A stretch of DNA of 12,051 nt, from positions 1-12,051 of the forward strand of contig JNEM01015970.1 of assembly GCA_000697335.1 (NCBI GenBank), in the 5' to 3' direction. The stretch comes from Conidiobolus incongruus B7586 (taxonomy: Eukaryota; Entomophthoromycota; Entomophthoromycetes; Entomophthorales; Conidiobolaceae). The translations under genes were made by a program, and so were the position numbers. Within the stretch, counting starts at the first letter, position 1; each line of letters begins with the position of its first letter. Below, one piece after another: positions 1-9,274 of the stretch. The notes beneath the pieces are model-generated. The model was not told where the DNA came from and did not search any database. It worked only from the letters and a program-made list of their open reading frames with translations.

Positions 1-380
1 CCAATATAATATAATGGAAAACTTAATATAAAAGTAATATGATATAAAATATAATATTATAATATAGTTATAATATTTGAATATAAATAAAGTTTAATTA
101 AGTTTTGAATTAAGATAACTTACTAATATATTAAAATTTATATTAAATAGTGTTAATATACTATGATATTAATAGAATATAGTTTCAATCTTAAGGATAA
201 TATAAAAGATAATAAATTATAAAAATAGAGGTGAAAAAGAAAAACCTAGTTTATTAAATAATTTAATACTATTTATATATTTAATTTAGCTATAAAAATA
301 TAAATTAATTATATAATTTATAATTAATTAAATTATAAAGAAATATATATAAGAATTTAAAAAATTAGTCTTTTAATACT
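1..380 (+). repeat. Left arm of the long inverted repeat
   Basis: This arm pairs with the reverse complement of 1136-1502. Matching blocks run in the same order along both arms, from the CCAATATAATATA at the outer end to GTCTTTTAATA at the inner end, after which similarity stops. By eye about three quarters of positions agree. The window begins inside the repeat, so the outermost bases are missing. Confidence 0.75.
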
Positions 381-1135
381 CCCTTAATAAATTTCTTAAA
401 GGAGATATATTTTTTAGATTTATAAATAGATATAATAGGTTAAGATATTCTTAATATTTTTTAAACATTGTTATATAACTTTTTTAATAAGATAATTTAT
501 CTATTTTATATAGAAATAAAGCTTGTTTTTAATTGATTTAGATTAAATTATAAAATCAATATAGTATTTTTTTTCTCCATTTTAATTAATAATTAAATCT
601 ATTTTTTCAAGTTTTTAATTGATTAAGAAAAATGTTAAAATCTTCAAAATATGGTTTAATATTAGATATATAGAAGATAAAGTTGATCCTCAAGGTTAAA
701 AATAATTCCAAGATAATATTTTAAAAATTTAAATCAATAGATTAAATTCTATAATGATTATAGTATAATATTAAGTATTTTAAATTTAAACTAGATTTAA
801 GTAAGATAAGTTTAAAAATAAACTATTCTAAATATACAAATATATTAGTTTTATATTTAATAAAATTTCTAAATAACTTTAAATATTATTATTCTATGAT
901 CTTTTAATTTTCTTTCAAATCAAATTTAATAAAGGAATAAATATATTTGATATTGGATTAAAATTTAATAATATCTAAAGATAAGTTGATTTAAAGTTTT
1001 AAAATAATTATAAAATTCAGATATTTCCTTAATTGATTAAATAAAAGTTAAAACTAATTGATTTATTAATAAAGATATTTAATAAATATTAAAATTGATA
1101 GATATAGATATTTTAATTTCATTGATTAGTGTTAA

Positions 1136-1528
1136 TATTAAAAGACTTGTTCTTTATATTCTTATATATACTTTCATATAATTCAATTAACTATAAATTA
1201 TATAATTAATTTATACTTATATAGTTAAATTGTTTACATAAATAGCATTGAATTATCAAATAAACTAGGTTTCTCTTTTTCTTCTCAATTTTTCCTTTTA
1301 TATTATTTCTAAGATTAAGACTATATTTTGTTAATATTATAGTATATTAGCATTACCTAATATAAATCTTAATATATTGGTGACTCATCCTAGTTTAAAG
1401 CTTAATTAAACTCTGTTTACACTTATACAATACAACTATATCATATTACCATGTTTTACACCATATTACTTTTATATTAAGTTTTTCTCTATATTATATT
1501 GGTTTAACTACCATTATACTTATAGTTA
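1136..1528 (-). repeat. Right arm of the long inverted repeat
   Basis: The reverse complement repeats the left arm block by block and keeps more G and C. Where this arm has GGTGTAAAACATGG the left arm has GATATAAAATATAA, and where it has AACAGAG the left arm has AATAAAG. The last about 26 bases (1503-1528, containing TATAATGGTA on the minus strand) are shared with the third copy near 5163 and mark the outer boundary of the repeat family. Confidence 0.75.
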
Positions 1529-3068
1529 ATATATATTTTAATCAATTGCTTTAAGGTTTTAATATTTTTTTTAACAAATTTAATTATTTAGTGATAATTA
1601 ATAATAAATATCATTAGATTAATTTTAAAGGAAAAGAAGAGTGAATTTTAAAATTAAGACTTGAATTATATATCTTAATAAATATAATAATTTGTGGAAT
1701 TTGAAAATAAGTAAAGATATTAAAAAAATAGTTATATAATATCTTTATCTATAGAAATTTTGAAATAGGGAATAAATAAATATATTTAAGGAATAAATTA
1801 ATTATAATTAGTAAGTTAATATAATTATTAATTAATTTAAAAATATTTATAAAATTAAATTAAATTTGTTATTAAATTTTATTAGGGATTTATAAAGGAA
1901 TAAGTTTGTTATATTTTATTTAAGTATTATATTTAATTCTTGAATATATATTATAAGTATTAATATATTTCTAAATTAATTTAATTAAGGAAAGTTTAAT
2001 AATATTTTATTTTAATTTTTTTAACAATCTCTAACTAATTTTAATATCTTTTAATAAGTAAATTATAATATTCATTAAATATTACTTGTTAAATCTTAAG
2101 AATATTAAAGACATATAAATAGTTATTATTATATAATAGGTTATCAATGATTTTAAATCTTTTAGAATATTTTAATTAATCTTCTAATAATTTAAAGAAC
2201 TTTTCTCTAACTAAAATAAAAAAATCATTATTTAGTAATATTTTTTAAAATAATTTAATAAATTTTTTTTTCTTTTATTAATAATCATTAAGTTAATATT
2301 TAGTGGGTTTTTATAATTAAAATAAAAGGATAAATAGATAAGATTATTTAAGAAAGTATTTATAATATGAACTTATGAACTTATTAACTTAAGAGATATT
2401 AAATAAAAAAAGGTAAACTTAAATAGTTTTAATCTATTTAATTCATTTTCTTAATAATGCTTTTGAGTATTTCAATAAATAAGTGATTTATAATCTATAA
2501 ATATTAAGAAATGGTTGTAAAATAAGGAATATAAGTGATTTTTAATTATTTTTATTAAAGAGTTTTAATATATAATCTAAATATTTAGTATAATTGGTTT
2601 TATTTTCTTTATCTAAAATATTATGAACTTTAAAATAATATTTTTAAAATTAAACTCAATTTATTATCTTTTACTTATTATTTTATTTTATAGTTAAAAG
2701 GTAAAATATAAATTAAATTTAAATTAAGCTAATTATTTACTAATTACAGAGGAATTAAAATTAGTAAAAATAATAATAGGTAATTATAAATTAAAGATAA
2801 ATAAGATAAAAACATTTATAATATAGAAAATTAAAATATTTATATAAAAAGTATAAAGTAGAGTTTATTTAAAAAAATAGTTAATTTAAGAGATAGTTAA
2901 AAAAATTATAAGTTTAATAAAAAAATCAATAAATTCTTTAAAATTATATAATATTTTAAATATAAACATAAGTTAATTTTTGTTTATAATAAAATAAAAG
3001 CATTTACATTATTAAGTATAATTAAATCAATGTTAATTCCTTAAGAAGATATAATATAACTATAAAAC

Positions 3069-3087
3069 CTGTCTCTTATACACATCT
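3069..3087 (-). other. Tn5 mosaic-end (Nextera adapter) sequence, copy 1 - artefact
   Basis: The 19 bases CTGTCTCTTATACACATCT are exactly the reverse complement of the hyperactive Tn5 mosaic end that tagmentation kits add to every fragment. The string is out of keeping with the surrounding composition. A natural Tn5/IS50 end here is unlikely because nothing else of IS50 is present and a second identical copy follows 28 bases later. This is best read as untrimmed library adapter built into the contig. Confidence 0.95.
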
Positions 3088-3115
3088 ATAAACAAAAATT
3101 AACTTATGTTTATAC
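3088..3115 (-). other. Inverted scrap of local sequence between two adapters
   Basis: The bases between the two mosaic ends are the reverse complement of 2961-2987, about 100 bases upstream, matched without mismatch over about 27 bases (28 if the last base of the adapter is counted). A perfect inverted copy bounded by adapter on both sides is what a chimeric or fold-back library molecule yields, as is common after whole-genome amplification. It should not be read as a biological inverted repeat. Confidence 0.9.
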
Positions 3116-3134
3116 CTGTCTCTTATACACATCT
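3116..3134 (-). other. Tn5 mosaic-end (Nextera adapter) sequence, copy 2 - artefact
   Basis: This is a second exact 19-base copy in the same orientation, 47 bases after the first. The sequence that follows returns to ordinary AT-rich DNA. The join between 3068 and 3135 is therefore uncertain: the true genomic sequence may simply lack 3069-3134, or the contig may have been wrongly joined or bridged here. Confidence 0.95.
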
Positions 3135-5162
3135 TAATAAGCTTTAAATATAATTATATACCTAAAAGAAATTTAATTTTGTGTTTAATATTATATTTAA
3201 AAGATAATCTACTTATAAGTATAAAAATATTAGCAAATTAACTCTTTATATTATATAAGAAATAGTTATTAGATATAACTTTATTAAAGTCAACAAATGA
3301 AATACTAATAGATAAATAATAAATAAATATATATCCTTATAAATTATTAAAGTTTTTGATTAGTTTTTTAAATTGATTTTTATTTATAAGAACAAAATTA
3401 TTTAATACAATTATAAAGTTAGTATTAAGTAAAGTATTTATTAGTTTTATAGTAAGGTAAAGTAAATTTTTTAAGATTAATTCTATTAATTTTTTTTAAA
3501 ATATAAATGAAATAAATTTGTAACTTTTTAAAATAACATTTATAGATAAAAAACTATGGTATCTAAATTAATTTTAACTTAGTATAATATTATAACTAAT
3601 GTTATTAACTAGGAATTTAATATATTAAGAATATTTAAAAGATAGTGATAGATATTAAAATATAATATTAAATGCTTATTCTATTAAATTATTAGTATAT
3701 TTCATTATTAAGTGGTTTTTTTAAATAGATAAAGATAGTTTTATAATAATAAAGAGAAAATAATATAATTAGAATAGTTAAAATTAATTAAAATATTAAC
3801 AAGTATATTTATAAAAGAATTAATTAATATAAACAATAAAGTGATAGTTATAGATAAAAAAATATATGGTAAATTTATTATTACAATATTTTTAATTTCT
3901 AGTAGCTTAATAAGTTAGATTTTTTTAATATAAATAATTTAATTTATAAAGTTATTAACTTATTAAAACTTTTGTTGATTAGATTAAAATCTGTTAACTA
4001 ATTATAAGAGGGGTGATTTTAAGGTTATATTAATATTATTTAAGTTTAATTTATGGTTAATAAATTAAGATTATTTAAAATTAAACAAATGTTGTTTTTT
4101 TATAAGATATTTATTAACTCTATAATTAACTTAAGTTTTTTAATAGTAATAATAACTATTATTTATTATTAATTAAGTTTTAGCTTTTTTAATAATTATT
4201 TTCCTATATAGCTTTAAAATAAAAATAATTATCATTTAAGATTTAAGTAAGTTAAAATAAATTTTAATGAATTAATTCTTAAAAATAAAAAAAAGTGTTA
4301 TAAAATAAAAGATATTATTAATCACAATTGTTATATCATAATTATTACAAAAAAACATATTATTAAAATATTTTTTATTAATTAACTAGAGTTTTACTTA
4401 AAAATTAAAATATTATAATAACTTGTAAATTTATTCTACTTTAGTAATATTTAATATATTTAAGTATATTTCATTAAATTTCTCAATTAATTATCTTGTA
4501 AAAGTTTTTTATTTAAGTTAACAGAGTTTTCTTTTGTTAATTAAACTTAATCTTTTAAGTAATATCTTTTTTTAAAAATTTTTTCTAATTGTTTAAAGGT
4601 TTATATTCTTATAATAAGTTATTTCCCTAAAGGTTCTTTTGGATTAAGTTTGTAATAAGTTAACTACTAAGTATAAATAGATTTTTCTAAAAAAGAAATA
4701 ATTAATTTAAAGATGTTTTTTAAATCTTTATTAAAGATTAAATCAAGATAATTTTTTATATTTTTTAAAATAGATTTTAAACTTATAAAAGTCTTTAAAT
4801 CTATTATAAATAGTTAATTTTTTTTAAAAATATTAAGTGATTAATAAGTTAATAATAGTGAAATAATTATTTTATTAAATTCAAACTCTTTAGGTTATAA
4901 TTTTTTTAAATAGAAGTTGTTTAATATAAGTTTCTTAAAAGGTAATAAATTTTTAAAGATTTAAGTCTTAAATTTACTTAGTAATTAAATGATTACTATT
5001 ATTATTATAATATAAGGGTGTTTTTTTAGTGTTATTATAGTGTATAATATTATATTTAACTAAAATAAGTTATAAATAAAATTTAAAATAATAATAAATA
5101 AATTTACTATAAATAGATATTAGTTTTTGATAAGTTTTTAATAGTTTTATTATTGCTAATAT

Positions 5163-5263
5163 ATAAATATAATGGTAAAATACTAATATAATATAAAGGA
5201 AAACTTAAAATAAAAGTACTATAACATAAAATATAATATTATAATATAGTTATAATATATAAA
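5163..5263 (+). repeat. Third copy of the fold-back element's end, broken by the Tc1 insertion
   Basis: Bases 5181-5260 repeat positions 1-80 with few changes, including an identical run from about TAAAATATAATATTATAATA onwards. Bases 5163-5180 (with TATAATGGTA) match the outer flank of the right arm at 1503-1528. Similarity stops at the TA where the Tc1-like element begins, and I could not find the rest of the copy convincingly after 6840. It may be a solo end or a copy whose remainder has decayed beyond recognition. Confidence 0.7.
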
Positions 5264-5265
5264 TA
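5264..5265. repeat. TA target-site duplication, left
   Basis: The TA dinucleotide directly precedes the element's first base (CATTGACC) and pairs with the TA at 6839-6840. In so AT-rich a region a TA by chance is common, so the duplication supports the element's boundaries but does not prove them. Confidence 0.75.
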
Positions 5266-5300
5266 CATTGACCTATAAAAGTAAGTCATAAAATCAAAAA
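5266..5300 (+). repeat. Outer terminal inverted repeat of the Tc1-like element, left
   Basis: The sequence begins CATTGACCTATAAAAGTAAG and matches the reverse complement of 6804-6838 at 29 of 35 positions. All six differences are transitions (C/T or G/A). Weaker similarity continues inward to about 5325. The ancestral form was probably close to CACTGACTTGCAAAAGTGAG, which resembles ends of other Tc1 elements. Confidence 0.9.
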
Positions 5301-5454
5301 TATATATATTTTAATTAATAACTAAAACAATTGTATATATTAGATTACTTGAAACTATAATATATAATTAAGGTATATTATTTAATAATAAATAAATATA
5401 TTTAGATATATCTAGTAAACTATTAGCAAAAATATTAACCCTTAATATTTAACC

Positions 5455-5483
5455 AAGGTGAGTTATAAATTTGCAGGTTTTTG
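5455..5483 (+). repeat. Inner direct-repeat motif of the left end (IR/DR)
   Basis: This 29-base block, AAGGTGAGTTATAAATTTGC followed by AGGTTTTTG, matches the reverse complement of 6623-6651 at 28 of 29 positions, the difference being C/T. Its GTGAGTTATAAA core resembles the outer repeat's GTAAGTCATAAA 177 bp away and runs in the same direction. In IR/DR transposons such paired motifs are the transposase binding sites; that role here is inferred. Confidence 0.8.
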
Positions 5484-5591
5484 AGATAAGGAGATATATT
5501 TAACAATATATAACCATATCTTTTTTCTCTCTTTGTTATTATTTTATATAATATTTTACAGATATACTAAATTTTTTTTATTAGTATCATT

Positions 5592-6608
5592 ATACCTAAA
5601 TCCCTCTCTAAAAAAATCTACTTATGCATCAATTAACTTTATAAAGAAGGTAAATCAACTTGTGATATTGCTAGAATTACTAGTGTTAGCTAGTCTACTA
5701 TAGCTAAAGCTGTTAAGAATAGTAATAAAGAAACATTTAAACCTAAACTTAAGTGTGTTAAGATTATAGATAAACATAATAAGAAGTATATCTATAGGTT
5801 AATTAATATAAGCAAGTATAGTACTGCTGTAGAAATATAACAGGAACTATAAAACTATACAGGAATATTAGTTAGCACTAATACTATTATATGTGTTTTA
5901 CATTAGCATGGATACTACTCATACTTTAAGAAAAAACACCCCCAACTAAAGAAATCCCACCACAAAGCTAGGTAAGAATTTAAATGTTGCTACTAATGTT
6001 AAACTAAAACTAATTGGAGTAAGGTTATTGAGTTTAATGAAACAAAAATATACCTTAGTGGATCTGATAAAAAAGCTAGATATTTCAGAAAAGATACAAA
6101 ATTACTTTGTAACTATTATGTTAATTTTACCTAAAAGTATAGTGGTAGGTTAATTATTTTTTAGGGATGTATGTTGTTTTTAGGTGTAAGGTATCTTTAT
6201 AAAGTTAATGGGGGAATTAATACTGAGATGTACTAAAGTATTCTAAACAATGAATTAAAAAAAACCATTGAATAGTATAGGTTAAATAAATCTAATATTA
6301 TTTTCTAGTAAGATAATGCCTCTTGTTATACTATAGCTTCTACTACTAAATAGTTTAAAAATAACAAGATAATAGTTATAAAGTAGCCTCTTTAATCTTT
6401 TAACTTTAATTTAATTGAACACTTTTAAGATTAGTTAAAAAAAGCTATTAAAGCTTTCCCCCTAGCAAAAAATTTAGATCAACTTTAGGAATATGTTTAA
6501 GAAGTATAGAACAAGATTAACCCTTTTTAGTGTAAGAAGTTAGTTGATTCTATACCCCACAAACTTAAAGAAGTTAAAAAAGCTAAAGGTAGATACACTA
6601 AGTTTTAG
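5592..6608 (+). pseudogene. Tc1-like transposase, relic with 23 in-frame TAA/TAG
   Basis: This would be a DDE transposase that cuts and pastes its own element. The frame is collinear with Tc1/Sleeping Beauty transposases from the N-terminal helix-turn-helix (LYKEGKSTCDIA, VS-STIAKAV) through the catalytic core to KGRYTKF followed by TAG at 6606, the family's usual end. It spans about 338 codons with no indel seen. Catalytic sites lie at 6036 (Asn in place of the first Asp, FNETK), 6312 (Asp of QDNASCYT) and 6417 (Glu of LIEHF); the last two are 34 residues apart, hence DD34E. The probable start is ATA at 5592, where an ATG would be expected. There are 23 internal TAA/TAG and no TGA. Stops at 6162, 6351, 6384, 6426 and 6507 fall on conserved Trp sites (LWGC, KWL, WPSQS, NLW, EEW); most others fall on likely Gln. 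The gene is dead, and its decay is almost wholly C-to-T/G-to-A. Confidence 0.9.
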
Positions 6609-6622
6609 TTTTTTTTTATCAC

Positions 6623-6651
6623 CAAAAACCTACAAATTTATAACTCACCTT
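6623..6651 (-). repeat. Inner direct-repeat motif of the right end (IR/DR)
   Basis: This is the counterpart of 5455-5483 on the other strand. It lies 175 bp inside the outer right motif and only about 15 bases after the transposase stop. It is better conserved than the DNA around it. Confidence 0.8.
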
Positions 6652-6803
6652 AGGTAAAATTTAAAGTTTTATATTTTAACCAATTAATAACTAAATATCA
6701 TCATTTAATGATATATATAACTAATAAATATAATAGATTTTAATTATTTAATTTAGGTTTATTTCATTAAATATTAATCAAGTTATTAGTAAAAATATAG
6801 GTG

Positions 6804-6838
6804 TTTTTGATTTTATGACTCACTTTTGCAAGTTAGTG
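6804..6838 (-). repeat. Outer terminal inverted repeat of the Tc1-like element, right
   Basis: Read on the minus strand this begins CACTAACTTGCAAAAGTGAG. It keeps G and C at most of the positions where the left end has A or T, so the left end is the more mutated of the two. Confidence 0.9.
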
Positions 6839-6840
6839 TA
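6839..6840. repeat. TA target-site duplication, right
   Basis: The TA directly follows the element's last base (AGTTAGTG). It runs into a short TA microsatellite (to about 6853), so the exact edge could shift by a repeat unit; the inverted-repeat alignment places it here. Confidence 0.7.
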
Positions 6841-7950
6841 TATATATATATATTAATTTATTTGATAAAAATAATTTATTAAAATTAATTATTTAATTTA
6901 TTTATATTTAAACTAAATAAAAACTATCAAAAGTTTTTTATTTTAGTATTAATAAAACTTAATCATAAATTTTTTAAAATGATTTAAAAATTATAAATAG
7001 CTTTTAATAATAGAGTATAATATAAATTAACAATTTATCACTAGGTAAATTACTTTAAGGTTAAAAAAGAAATTGTTTAACACTTATTAAAATCTAAAAT
7101 ACTAATTTCAATTGTTACTTTTTTTAATTATTAATAAAATGAAAAAATAAATCAAAAAAATCTGTTTATTTTAATTAAAGAATTATCATGATATTTGAAT
7201 ATTAGTTATATAAGTATTTTATATATATTAAAATTTAAATTAAAATTAATTGATAAAAATATAAAATAAGTACTATATAATTTAACTAAAGCTTAAACAA
7301 AAAGCTAAAATAGCTATTATTAAACAAAACTTATTAACTTATAATTAAAAATAAAAACATTTATAATAAATTATTATAATTAATAAATCCTAGGTTTTTT
7401 TATAATTTTTTAATAAAATATAAATCAAGGTTTTAAATAAAACTAAATCAACCCTTTTTATAAATTTCTTTGAATAAATACCTTATTAATAAATGAATGT
7501 TAATTATTATAATAGATTATAATAATATATGTTATTTTTATTTAATTCTTAAATAAAAATCAATTAATAATAAATTTCATATTTTTTTTAAATAAAATTA
7601 TTTTAAATTGGTATTTTTAATATAAATTAAAAAAACATATTATTTTATATAATAATATATATATATATAATTAAAGTTATAAAAAATTTTCTAGTCAAAA
7701 ATAACTAGAAAAAACCATTATATCAAGTATATTCATTATATTATAATTTATATAATTATTATTATTTTAGATAATTAAAAAACTAATATATAAAAAAATT
7801 TGATTTATAAAATATTAAATTTTGGTTATTAATAAAAAAAACTATTAAATATTAAAATTTTAGTAAAAAAATAACAAAAATTATTAAAAACAAAAAAATT
7901 ATTAATTTTATATTATATATTTATTTTTACTTTTTATATTTAAAATGTTT
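6841..7950. other. Gene-free AT-rich stretch right of the transposon
   Basis: It begins with a short TA microsatellite (about 6838-6853) and otherwise consists of A/T-rich low-complexity DNA with no gene recognised. A block at about 6905-6930 on the minus strand loosely resembles 5121-5150 on the plus strand. This may reflect another decayed inverted copy, but the similarity is too short to call. Unlike 1529-5160, the plus strand here has more C than G. Confidence 0.4.
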
Positions 7951-9274
7951 ATTTTTTTTAATCATAAAAAATTCCAATTAATTAAATTACAAAATTATAT
8001 ATTAGATTATTAGATTAGATAAATTTTTGTAACTAATATTGATTAACTTAGCATATAATCAATTCCTATACTATTATTATTAAAAATTTTTGGTTATAAT
8101 TTACTTTATTATTAATGCTCACTAAGTTTATTTGGATATTTACTATCAAAATATCTGGTACTATAAATATATCATTTATATATTGGATTAATTTAATTTT
8201 TATTTATTTAATCTGGGAAAATAATCTATGAATAACAATTTAATATTAGATAAAAATTTCATAGACAACCTAATTTTATAATTGAATAATAAATTAAATA
8301 TTGTTAATTAGAATATGAATCAGAGTATATTATGAAACACCTTACATATAGAATATTTACTAATATAAATCCAATTTATAATTGTCAATTTCTTAGTATT
8401 TAATATTTATTCTAAATGATTTGTAAAATTAACTTCCAGCATTTGTATAATATCAAAAACTAATCATATACACGATATCAATGTTATATATTACAAATCC
8501 AATAATATATTCTATTAAACTTCTATTATACAATGCAGAATGATATTATAAATACCTTTATTTATAATAATCCAATATTTTATTATCATTTTAATATTTA
8601 AAAATCAAAATCTTTTTGTAAAGCAATAAAATTTTATCTTGCATTGAAATATCAATATAAATTTTGAACAATATTTTAAACTTCAAGTTTATTTTTTAAT
8701 ATATGATTTTTTTTCAATTATAAATTAATATCATCTCATTATAAAAATTAATTTTTTATCAAATTTTTATTTTTTAATGAGTGATAATTGAAAATTTTTG
8801 TAAAAAAAAGAAAATTCTAAAATATACTTTAATTGACATTTCCCTTTATAATAAACTATTAGTTATAATCAAGATATTAAAATAATTATAATTCTTATCG
8901 CATCGAAATTGATTCAACAATAATCAAATTGATAAAGTAGTTTGATTTTTTTACATATAAAATTTTTAAAAATAAACTGAATAAATCTTACTGGGGAATG
9001 ATAGCAAGAATTTTGAAAATTTTTGACTTAGAGAAAGTAAAATGAAAAAAATTGATATTTGTTTATTATTGTAATAAATAATTTGGAATTTTCAAAGACA
9101 TAATATTGAATAAGCAATTATTTAATTTATCTTTAAAATTCAATTAAAAACTAAATTGTATAAAACAATTAAGAATAAATTATTGTATAATAGAATGCTA
9201 ATTAATATTGAACAAAGAGCAGAATAAAAAATTTGGAAAATTATTAAAAATGACAATGAAGAAAATGTGTTTAA
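7951..9274. other. Intergenic DNA downstream of eIF3i, no gene seen
   Basis: No coding region or RNA gene was found. CpA and TpG occur at ordinary levels (27 and 19 in 8041-8640 by hand count) and C is much commoner than in the left block, so this looks like unique host intergenic DNA. It must contain the 3' untranslated region of eIF3i just left of 9275, but I see no clear polyadenylation signal or terminator. Confidence 0.5.

Larger units (their letters stand above)
1..1528. mobile_element. Fold-back / long terminal-inverted-repeat element, left end cut by window
   Basis: Two long arms in opposite orientation (about 1-380 and 1136-1502) enclose about 750 bases of unique AT-rich DNA. The outer side of the right arm extends to about 1528, because bases 1503-1528 also match the sequence just outside the third copy at 5163; the true left end therefore lies before base 1. 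No open frame or transposase motif was recognised in the core, and the superfamily cannot be named from ends this diverged. The arms share marker strings such as CTTAATATAAAAGTAATATG and AAACCTAGTTTATT. It could be a non-autonomous DNA transposon, a MITE-like fold-back, or the deleted remnant of a larger element. The arms differ by many C/T and G/A changes, the left arm usually having the A/T form, so the element is an inactive relic. Confidence 0.7.
1529..5160. other. Long gene-free AT-rich stretch, probably decayed repeat DNA
   Basis: I see no gene, RNA gene or clear repeat boundary in this 3.6 kb apart from the adapter copies described separately. Base use is unusual. In 3241-3840 I hand-counted 23 C against 50 G, only 8 CpA and about 10 TpG, against 27 CpA and 19 TpG in a same-sized piece at 8041-8640. 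The strand is thus C-poor, and CpA/TpG are depleted with TpA abundant. That is what heavily mutated repeats look like, so the stretch is probably one or more old elements whose coding signal is erased. Short runs of weak protein similarity can be picked out by eye, but none is strong enough to call. Confidence 0.5.
5266..6838 (+). mobile_element. Tc1-like (Tc1/mariner, DD34E) DNA transposon, full length but inactive
   Basis: A 1573-bp element with 35-bp outer inverted repeats, flanked on both sides by TA, the target duplicated by all Tc1/mariner elements. Each end carries a second, inner copy of a related motif (GTGAGTTATAAA) about 175 bp inside the outer one. This gives the IR/DR arrangement known from Sleeping Beauty-type elements. 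One plus-strand transposase relic of the usual length fills the centre. The size, ends and single gene are all canonical. It is dead: the transposase has many in-frame stops and has lost the first catalytic Asp. It landed in a copy of the fold-back repeat, so it is younger than that copy. Confidence 0.92.

Noticed and set aside
2680-2990. Faint resemblance to the RNase H part of a Ty3-type LTR retroelement fossil
   Set aside because: Only a few residues around an NY...EL pattern agree, spacing is off, and no reverse transcriptase, integrase or LTR pair was found nearby. In DNA this AT-rich such matches arise easily.
2961-3115. A perfect 28-bp inverted repeat with a 100-base loop
   Set aside because: The second arm is bounded on both sides by exact Tn5 mosaic ends, so it is a library artefact rather than a hairpin or attachment site.
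4621-4720. Short FGLS-like string reminiscent of a reverse transcriptase motif
   Set aside because: It stands alone, without the other conserved blocks of the domain, and is not enough to call an element.
5592-6608. Ciliate-type genetic code (TAA/TAG = Gln) and a ciliate germline contig
   Set aside because: This was my first reading because the transposase frame is open apart from TAA/TAG. Rejected because five of those codons replace conserved Trp, the frame ends in TAG exactly at the family end, and eIF3i uses only CAA with a TAA stop and has TACTAAT introns.
6838-6853. TA microsatellite as a functional element
   Set aside because: Short TA runs are expected in DNA of this composition; it only blurs the right edge of the transposon.
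5121-6930. Inverted similarity between about 5121-5150 and 6905-6930, which could imply a larger palindrome around the Tc1 element
   Set aside because: The match is about 25 bases with gaps and does not extend; it could be chance in A/T-rich DNA.
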